From contig JAEZUI010000264.1 in assembly GCA_023421115.1 (NCBI GenBank), forward strand, positions 62,001 through 126,000: a DNA stretch of 64,000 bases, given 5' to 3'. The DNA comes from Bacillota bacterium (GTDB lineage Bacteria > Bacillota > Clostridia > Acetivibrionales > Acetivibrionaceae). The notes below the pieces were generated by a model, which had not been told where the DNA came from, made no database searches, and was given only the letters and a program-made list of their open reading frames with translations. The position numbers were made by a program, and so were the translations under genes. Positions 37,261-45,415 of the stretch are shown here, piece after piece (position 1 is the first letter of the stretch; each line of letters opens with the position of its first letter).

Positions 37261-39978
37261 ATGACCTTGAGAAAAAAAGTAAACTTCATTTTGTTCTTTT
37301 CTATTTTGGTTTGCCCCGCTTTTGGATTTACTACTTCTATATTGCAGGGTGAAAGTATAGGAAATTTCACAATCGGTGTTCTTATATATATACTGGTATT
37401 TTCTGTAATGGGTTGTGCTGTAATTAATTGCAAACTAACACATATCATAAAATACTTGGATTCAAAACAAGAAAATCTTAAAAAAGTAGCATGCAATAAT
37501 GTAAAATTCATTGAAAACTTTTTTATTGTATTTTTGATAGTGTATAATACTGTGGGTTTATTTTCACCTTTCCTTTCTGGTAATACATCGCAATATAGTG
37601 CTATAATTGTTCTTTTAGGCGGGCTTCCTCAGTTGTTTTTTCTTTGTATTTCATTAACATTTACATTTATATATTATTTTGAAAAAGAAACATCTGAGTT
37701 GGGGGTTCACCCGGGGAAGGGATATATCAATTATAAAATGAAATATTTAAGTATCGCCATTATTATCCCTTTGGCTATTATCCTTCAGCTCACAGTAACT
37801 GGCATAACCATCATATATTCAGTTCGATTAACGATAGACAGGAATATTAATAATAATTTCCAAAATACGACATATACATACAAAGAAAAGGTGGATTTAT
37901 TTCAAAACGAATTAAACGAAACATACAAAAAACAAATGGAAAAAATTGTGTATTCCAATTTAATGTCAATTGCAATGCTTATTACTATATTTATAATTTC
38001 TTTAAGAGTAGTATATAATCCAATCAAGGATGTAATCCTAGCATTTAAGAGCCTTTCAAATAATGACAGCGGATTATCCACTTCAATAAAAATCAGTTCA
38101 AAGGATGAAATCGGACAAGTAGTTGATAATTTCAATAACTTTGTTCTCCGATTGAAACAGTTGGATAAACTGAAAGATGATTTTTTAGCAAATGTTTCAC
38201 ATGAACTTCGAACGCCCATCAATAGTATTATTGGACTTACTGAATCATTGGTTGACGGTGTGGCGGGAGAACCCAATCCCGAAATGAAAGAGAATCTGAA
38301 TATGATTATTTCTAGTAGTAAGAGACTTTCCAGTCTCATAAATGACATCCTTGACTTCTCAAAGCTAAAAAGCAACGATATTGCTATATCCAGTAAAAAT
38401 ATTGATTTAAAGCAAACATCTGACATGGTTTTAAACATATTAAAATCACTAACATCTACAAAAAATATTGAGTTAAAAAATGAAATTCCCGATGAAATTC
38501 CTTGTGCTTTTGCTGATGAAAACAGGGTTCAGCAAATTTTGTTCAATATATTAGGAAATGCCATTAAATTTACCAGTGAAGGTTATGTTAAGATTAGTGC
38601 GGAACAAAAAGATGCGTGGATTTTAATAATTATTGAAGACACAGGAATTGGGATTCCAAAAGAAAAGTGTTTGGACATATTTAAATCCTTTGAACAGGTA
38701 GACAGTTCCATTGAAAGAAAATATGGAGGTACAGGACTCGGACTTGCCATTTCAAAACAACTAGTTGAGATCCATGGAGGCACAATATGGGTAGAATCCG
38801 AGCTTGGAGCAGGCTCAAAATTCAGTTTTACACTTCCCGCAGGCCAAAAGATCCAAAACACTTCATACGAAACCCAATTATTAACAGCTGTGAGTAGTGA
38901 AGAAAGTGATGTGATAAGCAATGTTTTTGAAGTTCCTTATGAGAAAGCGGAATATCGAGTTCTTGTTGTAGACGATGAAAAAGTAAACAGACAGGTTTTA
39001 TTTAATCAATTTTCATTAGAGCACTATCATGTATCTTTGGCAGAGAACGGGATTGAAGCTTTGGAAATTTTAAATGAAAGGGAATATGACCTGGTTTTTC
39101 TGGATATTATGATGCCCAAAATGTCAGGATATGAGGTGTGTAAAAAAATTAGAGAAAAATATAACCTTTTTGAGCTTCCAGTATTAATGCTTACTGCAAA
39201 AAATCAGCCAAAGGATTTAGTTGCAGGATTTGAAGCTGGAGCTAATGATTATGTCAATAAACCTTTTGATAAAAAAGAACTTTTATCCAGAACCAAAACA
39301 TTGCTTCTTTTAAATCATTCGATTAGAGATATTTTAATGCTTAATGAGGAAATCAATGAGACCCAGAGCGAAATGATATATACATTAGGAGAAGCTGCTG
39401 AAGCTCGTTCAAGAGAAACAGGGTATCATGTTAAAAGAGTGGCGGAATACTCCTATTTATTAGCAATAAAAAGCGGCTTTTCTCAGGAAGAAGCCAATAT
39501 GTTAAAACTTGTTTCGCCTATGCATGATATAGGAAAGATAGCTATAGCGGATGAAATCTTAAATAAGCCTGGGAAACTCACTCCGGAAGAATTTGAAATT
39601 ATCAAATCCCATGTGGAAATTGGATACAATCTGATTAATAAATCAAATAGAAAAATGTTGAAGCTTGCCTCTGTCATCGCCTATGAGCATCACGAAAAAT
39701 ATAACGGTACAGGATATCCAAGAGGATTAAAAGGTGAGGAAATCAGTATTTATGGTAGAATTTTAGCTCTCGCAGATGTGTTTGATGCACTAGCGAGTGA
39801 CCGTGTATATAAGAAAGCCTGGGAAATGGACCGTATATTGGAATTAATAAAAAATGAAAGAGGAAATCATTTTGACCCTCACTTAGTTGACATTTTTTTT
39901 GAAAATCTCAGTGAATTCATTGAAATAAAAAATAAATATACTGAGTCTATCAAAAATGAGTTGGGGACTATTGACTAA
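37261..39978 (+). CDS. Hybrid histidine kinase with receiver and HD-GYP output domain
   Basis: A 905-residue membrane sensor. Six or so membrane helices occupy about residues 8-260, followed by a HAMP-like segment (VVYNPIKDVILAFKSLSNND). The dimerisation box FLANVSHELRTPINS has the phospho-acceptor His314. The ATPase domain shows DENRVQQILFNILGNAIKF, DTGIGIPKE and GGTGLGLAI. A receiver domain has VLVVDDE and the phospho-acceptor Asp615 in VFLDIMMPK. The C-terminal HD-GYP domain has MHDIGK (H755, D756) and HHEKYNGTGYPRGLKGEE, the signature of active c-di-GMP phosphodiesterases. The protein can thus convert a membrane signal into a change in c-di-GMP. AGGAGG precedes the ATG at 37261. It stands alone. 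Confidence 0.92.
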   Translation: MTLRKKVNFILFFSILVCPAFGFTTSILQGESIGNFTIGVLIYILVFSVMGCAVINCKLTHIIKYLDSKQENLKKVACNNVKFIENFFIVFLIVYNTVGLFSPFLSGNTSQYSAIIVLLGGLPQLFFLCISLTFTFIYYFEKETSELGVHPGKGYINYKMKYLSIAIIIPLAIILQLTVTGITIIYSVRLTIDRNINNNFQNTTYTYKEKVDLFQNELNETYKKQMEKIVYSNLMSIAMLITIFIISLRVVYNPIKDVILAFKSLSNNDSGLSTSIKISSKDEIGQVVDNFNNFVLRLKQLDKLKDDFLANVSHELRTPINSIIGLTESLVDGVAGEPNPEMKENLNMIISSSKRLSSLINDILDFSKLKSNDIAISSKNIDLKQTSDMVLNILKSLTSTKNIELKNEIPDEIPCAFADENRVQQILFNILGNAIKFTSEGYVKISAEQKDAWILIIIEDTGIGIPKEKCLDIFKSFEQVDSSIERKYGGTGLGLAISKQLVEIHGGTIWVESELGAGSKFSFTLPAGQKIQNTSYETQLLTAVSSEESDVISNVFEVPYEKAEYRVLVVDDEKVNRQVLFNQFSLEHYHVSLAENGIEALEILNEREYDLVFLDIMMPKMSGYEVCKKIREKYNLFELPVLMLTAKNQPKDLVAGFEAGANDYVNKPFDKKELLSRTKTLLLLNHSIRDILMLNEEINETQSEMIYTLGEAAEARSRETGYHVKRVAEYSYLLAIKSGFSQEEANMLKLVSPMHDIGKIAIADEILNKPGKLTPEEFEIIKSHVEIGYNLINKSNRKMLKLASVIAYEHHEKYNGTGYPRGLKGEEISIYGRILALADVFDALASDRVYKKAWEMDRILELIKNERGNHFDPHLVDIFFENLSEFIEIKNKYTESIKNELGTID

Positions 39979-40171
39979 AGAAATACTATAGATATCCACT
40001 TTTGTAATTAAATTCTGATTATCAATAAAAATACCATGCACCCTGCTAAGCTAAACACTAGTCCATATTGTATACTGTCACTGATTGAGTTGAACGGATA
40101 CCCAACGGCTGCTGCAATTAGTCCTGCCAAAGCTGATGGGATTAAATGGATTACTTTTTGTGAAGGCATAA

Positions 40172-41764
40172 TCAGCCCAGATACCTAAAATCAGCCCAAA
40201 AATCTTTTACCTTTACTTTCAAATTTCTACATACATACACTGGAATAAATGTGTTGTAAGGCATAGTATACTCACTGATTATGATATCTTTCTGACTCAC
40301 CTCATCAAAGTACAATTTTAGAGTTTGTTCAGGTACACCTATAGATATCATAACTTCACCCGAAAAATCACCAGGGCCCCATAAATAGTAGGTTAAATGG
40401 CCGCTCATTGCATTTGGAAGTCCATATTTTTTACCTAATAGGTCAATTGCTCCGGCTGCTCCATAATATCCGGCAAAAATTCTGCATTTATTTCTATCAA
40501 CTTCAGGAAGCCCCTGATATACTTTATTGACAGTATAGACCATATTATCCCATCCAAACCTGTCTGCAAGAGTTTGAGGAAAGCACGCTTTTGGGAGTTT
40601 GTCGAATGTAACAGATTTGTTAATCATACCAAACATATTGAAATAAACTGTAAGTTGATCAGGGGATAATATCGGAATGGCTGCAGGTGCTAAAGCAAGG
40701 CCTGTAATTAAAATGTATGATACAAACGAAATCTTAAGTGCTTTTCTATTCTTTATTGCCAGTTTCTCTTCAAGAAATACTGCACCAGCTGAATATAAAG
40801 GAATAAACAAGGCTGATAACATATAGCTTTTTGCATCTAATAAAAATAAAACAAGTAAAGATACAAAAAACATAACTCCAAAGAATCTTAAATACTTTTG
40901 CGTTTTATCAAAAACAATTTTATATATACCTGATAACCATAAAGGTAATGTGAACGGATTCATAATAATAATAATATTTATCAAATACTCAATTATTGAA
41001 GCTTTATAAGTCCTGACTGCTTTATACGTAGTCCAGTAATCCAAGGTAGGCCATCCGTTAACCAGCTGCCAAATAATATAAGGTGATATTATGATAAGAA
41101 ATGCGCCAAGACCAAACCACGGCCACTTGGAATTAAGATGCGTACTGTGTTTAAATAAAATTAATGCAATCAAAAATCCGAGGCCATAAAATAAAATGGT
41201 AGTCTTAGTCATTACAGCTAAACCTGCTGTCAAGCCAAGCGGTATCCAGAGCCTTCTATTTTCAGACTTAATAAATCTAATAAGGAAAAACAAAAAAACA
41301 GATAAAATCAACTGATCGAAACCATCATAGGCAAAAAACGAATTCATGGTTAACCATACAGGAGCAGCTATAAATGCAAGTCCTGAAACACACGCTGCAA
41401 AGAGCTTACCTCCCATTTCTCTTGTTATCATACATACAAAAGTAACGGTAGCAGCTCCTGCCATAGCAGGTATAATGTGTAATGCAAAAAGTGATTCCCC
41501 AAATATGTTTCTGCTAACAGCCAGTATAGCAGGAACAATTGGCGGCAGATCTACATATCCGAAAGCTAGATGCTTGCTTAGGGCAAGAGTATATAATTCA
41601 TCAATAAAGTAACCATAACCATTCGCAGTTAAAATATGTACGATGAATTTAAGTAAAACCAATGCTATAACCACAATTTTGAATTTATCTTCTTTATAAC
41701 CATTGTTGTCTTTAAATTTCTTAAAATTATCTATTCCTTGTAAAACTAGTTTTTTGGTCATCAT
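40172..41764 (-). CDS. Glycosyltransferase family 39 membrane protein (ArnT/PMT-like)
   Basis: A 530-residue integral membrane protein with about 11-12 membrane helices. The start of the first loop, GYGYFIDELYTLALSKHLAFGYVDLPPIVP, carries the acidic D/E pair conserved in the GT39 (dolichyl-phosphate-mannose mannosyltransferase/ArnT) superfamily. The helix region WIPLGLTAGLAVMTKTTILFYGL is typical of the same group. It would transfer a sugar from a polyprenyl-phosphate carrier to an extracytoplasmic acceptor. Acceptor and sugar are unknown. GAGGT precedes the ATG at 41764. It is monocistronic with no sign of decay. Confidence 0.83.
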   Translation of the reverse strand: MMTKKLVLQGIDNFKKFKDNNGYKEDKFKIVVIALVLLKFIVHILTANGYGYFIDELYTLALSKHLAFGYVDLPPIVPAILAVSRNIFGESLFALHIIPAMAGAATVTFVCMITREMGGKLFAACVSGLAFIAAPVWLTMNSFFAYDGFDQLILSVFLFFLIRFIKSENRRLWIPLGLTAGLAVMTKTTILFYGLGFLIALILFKHSTHLNSKWPWFGLGAFLIIISPYIIWQLVNGWPTLDYWTTYKAVRTYKASIIEYLINIIIIMNPFTLPLWLSGIYKIVFDKTQKYLRFFGVMFFVSLLVLFLLDAKSYMLSALFIPLYSAGAVFLEEKLAIKNRKALKISFVSYILITGLALAPAAIPILSPDQLTVYFNMFGMINKSVTFDKLPKACFPQTLADRFGWDNMVYTVNKVYQGLPEVDRNKCRIFAGYYGAAGAIDLLGKKYGLPNAMSGHLTYYLWGPGDFSGEVMISIGVPEQTLKLYFDEVSQKDIIISEYTMPYNTFIPVYVCRNLKVKVKDFWADFRYLG

Positions 41765-41816
41765 AGATACCTCTTTATTTAATCGCTATGGTAATAATTC
41801 ATTTGCATACTATTGC

Positions 41817-41993
41817 CTATTTATAAAGCCCTGCACTGCCTTCTTCAATGTCTATTTGTCCTATGATTATCATTGAGTTTCTTGGTGCAGTCGTTCTGAT
41901 ATTATAATCATTTCATGTATCTACATTAAATGAAACGTGATCAATACATTTTTCCAATACCGTACCGCCTGAGATTGTGACTTTGTATGACAT
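41817..41993 (-). pseudogene. Relic of a small MSYKVTISGG-type protein (injection-system associated)
   Basis: An ATG at 41993 preceded by a GGGGGG purine run starts MSYKVTISGGTVLEKCIDHV, reads into an in-frame TGA at 41915-41913, continues in the same frame as NDYNIRTTAPRNSMIIIGQI, and stops at 41817. The first part looks like small conserved proteins found in clostridia, some near contractile tail-like clusters. The internal stop and missing C-terminal half mark it as a pseudogene. The remainder of 41994-42315 has no gene I can support. Confidence 0.5.
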
Positions 41994-42270
41994 TTATAGC
42001 CCCCCATTTATGCAATTAAAAGTCACTGACATTTTATCAAACTGGGGGATTTATGCAAGCTTGATTAATAGACATGGAAGGAGGGCAAGTGCTTGAGAAT
42101 ATGTAAATAAGGAGAAATTATTTATTCACATGTTAAGAAGGTCATAATAAGGATTTCTTTCAAAATTTAGTGATAAAGCCAAAATTTTAAAGGAAATCTA
42201 TAGTTTTAAAGTTTTTCATCTATAGCGTATATTAAAAGCTTGTATAATTTAATAGTATAGGAATTTGCAT

Positions 42271-42299
42271 TTTAAAAAGTTCGCCTGAAGGGCGTTAAG
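42271..42299 (-). terminator. Weak putative terminator
   Basis: On the minus strand CGCC-CTTCA-GGCG is followed by AACTTTTT, 17 bases after the stop of the 42316-44205 gene. The stem is short, so efficiency is uncertain. Confidence 0.4.
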
Positions 42300-42315
42300 T
42301 TCATCTTTAATAATT

Positions 42316-44205
42316 TTAATCCAATATTATTTGCGATAGTTCAAATTTACTGACAAAACCATTTTCATAATATACCGTTAGCGTCCTATAATAGTTAAGT
42401 TCAGGGCTTTCCTTATTTCCATAACAAAATTTGTATTCAACAGACGCATCACCTGAAAAACCTTTGTCAGGCTTTCCATAAAGCTCTTCTACCTTTTTTA
42501 TGGAATCTCCAACCTTTAAACCTCTTTTTGTCTTGTACTTATCTGTGGATACTTCTATACCAACCACCTCAGAACAAAATTCAAATAATTTAACTCCTTT
42601 ATACTCTATACTGCTATTATAATCATTTATTAAATCTTCTGTTTTACCCCCTAAAGCCTCATATGCGTCACCCATTGACATACCTAATGCCGGTCCATTT
42701 ACAAGGCATCCATCATCCTCAAAAATTGGTTCAATATCAACCGGTTCATCCTTATCGTATTTAACTTTAATTTTTGCATCAACCAATTTAAACTCATCTT
42801 TGTGTGGTTCAAGGTAAAAATCTACGACTGCAACATCATTGAGCATAACTTCATTGAACTCACTGTTTTCATCTGGCGGCCCAAAGTAGTACTCAATAAT
42901 TTTCATGTTAATTGTAGAACTATTTTTAATCCTGTACTTGCCTTTATAGTTTACTATTTCCCAATCATTACTAATAACAATCAGGTCATTTTTATCTTTA
43001 ACATCTTTCATGTTATAAAAAACCCTCTTAGGCATCATTGACTCTGCTGATAATTTGAAATCACCTGAATTGGCCTTTATATTAAGCTTTCTATCATTTA
43101 AGATTGCCTGAATACTCTTATTATATTGCCTTGAATTTGATGTGCTATACAAGGCTTTCATTTCACCGTTTTTTACGGTCAGAAGTTCTCTTAGTATAGT
43201 TCCATCATCCCTCGAACCATAAAGGTATAGTTCATTTTTAATGTCATTGTTAATATCATATGTGCTCCAATCATCAATTGACTGGTAATTTAAGCTGAAG
43301 TGTTTTATAAACTTGTTGCAGTCTGAGTTAAAAACAGATAAAAAGTATCTATAATCCATTTCATATAATACTAGGGTTTCCAAACCATCATTATCCAAGA
43401 AATCGCAAGTTAATTTTTTAATACTCTCCTGGTCAATTATCTCATTGCCTATAAAAACATCATACCTCTCATTACTACCGGCTTTCAAAAGAAGTCCTGT
43501 GTCATACAAGTACTCTTTGCCCATAAAGCCATCTCTCATAGTATATGAATTCCCGAATTTATGTAGAAGCTCACTTAAGCTTACATTTCCCATTGGGAGT
43601 AAATCTTCGTATATATATTTATTTCCCGTAGGGCTTACAACAGCTGGTATTCCTCTCTCATGAAGAGTGTAATAGGAATCGGTTTCAGAAGAATATAGTA
43701 GTCTGCATTTCCATGAACTAATGAGTGAATTATCACTGGCAGAATAAATTTTAAAATTGCAGAAACCGTAGCTTTCATCGTCTTTAGCATCTCCAGACCA
43801 ATATATCTGGTCAAGATTTGTACCAATATACTGCTTTCCAATATCAACCATTACTCCATTTTCATTTCTTATGAAATGTCCCATATCAACAGCTATCTGG
43901 ATATTTAAATTCTTCTTTTTGAGATTATCATTAATAAGCTCTATCTTTGCGTATTTGGGCCCATAAGCTTGATAGCCTTTTACCCAGTTAAAAGTAATAT
44001 CCCCATTATCAATTGGATTTTTATACTCATAAATATATTGAGCCATGGAACCTATGTCAGAAAAATTCAGCTTTTTATTCGGTTCTTCTGTTAAAAAACA
44101 ATCCTCAAAGGATATATAATCACACTTAAAATTCCGTATTCCTACATTTTGCGGTGAGAACTCAGTATTCTTAAATACAAAATCATTACATTTATATAGA
44201 TCCAT
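42316..44205 (-). CDS. Body of a broken lipoprotein gene, unknown function
   Basis: A 629-residue reading frame I do not recognise. The first ATG (44205) has no ribosome site, and the same frame continues upstream beyond a TGA at 44220-44218 as NTQNVEVKNSTIID, in the style of the following KNTEFSPQNVGIRNFKCDYI. Residues 1-50 therefore look like the middle of a cysteine-containing repeat region, not a true N-terminus. The middle has an FG-GAP-like DFLDNDGLETLVLYEMDY stretch (reporting of a decimal/derived value), and the C-terminal 150 residues have two GMSMGDAYEALGG/GLKVGDSIKKVEELYGKPD blocks typical of secreted Gram-positive proteins. Most likely this is the C-terminal part of a lipoprotein whose start is at 44449. 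Confidence 0.6.
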   Translation of the reverse strand: MDLYKCNDFVFKNTEFSPQNVGIRNFKCDYISFEDCFLTEEPNKKLNFSDIGSMAQYIYEYKNPIDNGDITFNWVKGYQAYGPKYAKIELINDNLKKKNLNIQIAVDMGHFIRNENGVMVDIGKQYIGTNLDQIYWSGDAKDDESYGFCNFKIYSASDNSLISSWKCRLLYSSETDSYYTLHERGIPAVVSPTGNKYIYEDLLPMGNVSLSELLHKFGNSYTMRDGFMGKEYLYDTGLLLKAGSNERYDVFIGNEIIDQESIKKLTCDFLDNDGLETLVLYEMDYRYFLSVFNSDCNKFIKHFSLNYQSIDDWSTYDINNDIKNELYLYGSRDDGTILRELLTVKNGEMKALYSTSNSRQYNKSIQAILNDRKLNIKANSGDFKLSAESMMPKRVFYNMKDVKDKNDLIVISNDWEIVNYKGKYRIKNSSTINMKIIEYYFGPPDENSEFNEVMLNDVAVVDFYLEPHKDEFKLVDAKIKVKYDKDEPVDIEPIFEDDGCLVNGPALGMSMGDAYEALGGKTEDLINDYNSSIEYKGVKLFEFCSEVVGIEVSTDKYKTKRGLKVGDSIKKVEELYGKPDKGFSGDASVEYKFCYGNKESPELNYYRTLTVYYENGFVSKFELSQIILD

Positions 44206-44449
44206 TAGTGTGGAAGATCAATCAATAATTGTTGAATTCTTCACCTCGACATTTTGCGTATTGTCACAAACCAGTATTACGTTCAGGCCCATCTTCAGCT
44301 GTAGGCTCAACCTTGTTATCAATTTCGTTTTCTACAATCAGCTTATTGTTTGTACCTGTCGGTGGTATATTTTTATTAATTTCATTCGATTGGCATGAAG
44401 CCATTAAAAATGATAGCATAAAAACTAAAACAATATATTTTTTGACCAC
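44206..44449 (-). pseudogene. Detached lipoprotein signal segment of the 42316-44205 gene
   Basis: A 61-codon frame starts at 44449 with MVKKYIVLVFMLSFLMASCQS, a lipoprotein signal with lipobox LMASC, followed by a polar linker, and stops at 44264. Shifting +1 at about 44290-44310 gives SLQLKMGLNVILVCDNTQ then NVEVKNSTIID and a TGA at 44220-44218, after which the frame joins the long gene downstream. One frameshift and one nonsense codon thus separate the signal from the body. Confidence 0.65.
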
Positions 44450-44915
44450 TTAACTATTCCCCCTTAATCTCTGCTATTACCATTATAAACCTAGTTAATC
44501 GTTGTTGCCAGATATTAATAATCATATGTTTTATACCTGATAGTCACGTTTTTTATTATACAATATGACTTTAGTCATATTTTCAATTTAAGAAAGTGCT
44601 CTTTGACTTAATTTATGTACCCATAATATTTTAATATTATTGTATATTTTAGATGAATAAGATAAGATCTATGAAGCCATACTTGCCGTTTTTAACTACT
44701 TATAAAAAGTTTGATGAAAAGTTTTGAAATAATAAGTCATTTCTTAAGCTGCTATATGGTATTATGGATTTTCTTGTTTCACTTTTTATTGTATAAAGGT
44801 TTGAATTAAATTATAATTTTTTTCCGTCATGTTCCACAGTATACGGAAACTTATCTATACATGATTTATAACGATACAGAACTTTACCACTCTTATCTTT
44901 AATTTTACAAAACTA

Positions 44916-44944
44916 TTGAAATTTATAGTAACTTTTGGTAAAAT
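44916..44944 (+). promoter_or_regulatory. Promoter, duplicate of the one at 11709
   Basis: TTGAAA at 44916-44921, a 17-base spacer and TAAAAT at 44939-44944. Hexamers and spacing are identical to the first copy. It would drive the downstream S-layer-like gene through a leader of about 465 bases. Confidence 0.68.
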
Positions 44945-45222
44945 TATTAAGTCTACTCATTTCAAATTTTATCATCTTTAGTGTAGTTAATTCATTAGAA
45001 ATGTAACATCATTTGCTTTGTTTCTGTTTCATGTGTTGCACAGAAATTCTTTTATTGAAGGACTCTTCTTAGCGTGTCTGACAGAATATCAAATTTCAAA
45101 AATTTTGAAGTCTTTTTTTCAACGGGTTTTATGAGAATGGGCAGTACAAGTTTTACTTGTAACTTATGAAAAAAGTATAAGTGACAACAAAAAATTAAAT
45201 CGACAGGAGGTTATGCACAAGC

Positions 45223-45285
45223 ATGCGAAAAATAATTTCATTTTTGGTAGCAATGGCTTTGTTGTTCACGACTACGCCAATCTGA
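45223..45285 (+). pseudogene. Truncated signal-peptide copy of the giant surface protein
   Basis: After GACAGGAGG, an ATG at 45223 encodes 20 residues (MRKIISFLVAMALLFTTTPI) and then TGA. The sequence matches the first 20 residues of the protein at 12286 with one or two changes, and homology ends at the stop. It may be a mere relic or a translated leader peptide for the gene at 45416. Confidence 0.8.
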
Positions 45286-45415
45286 CTATGAAAAATGTCC
45301 CTGATATAATTTTATTCTAAGATAGATAGATTTAGGAAGATTTGAGAGAAGCGCCATCATTTCAAATTTTAGCAAATCCGGTAATCATCAAAACAGAAAA
45401 GGAGTGTTCAAAAAT

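Larger units (their letters stand above)
44903..45285 (+). repeat. Duplicated promoter and leader of the giant surface protein, peptide gene deleted
   Basis: This stretch is homologous to 11696-12346. 44903-44969 matches the promoter block 11696-11763, and 44966-45285 matches 12015-12346. The intervening 250 bases, which hold the double-glycine peptide gene in the first copy, are absent here; the joint shares a short ATTT. Promoter TTGAAA-N17-TAAAAT and hairpin TACAAG...CTTGTA (45145-45161) are preserved. Confidence 0.85.

Noticed and set aside
41817..44220. Recoded TGA (selenocysteine) in two minus-strand frames
   Set aside because: Both frames also show truncation or a frameshift, and no SECIS-like hairpin was apparent after the TGA codons. 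Simple decay explains them better.
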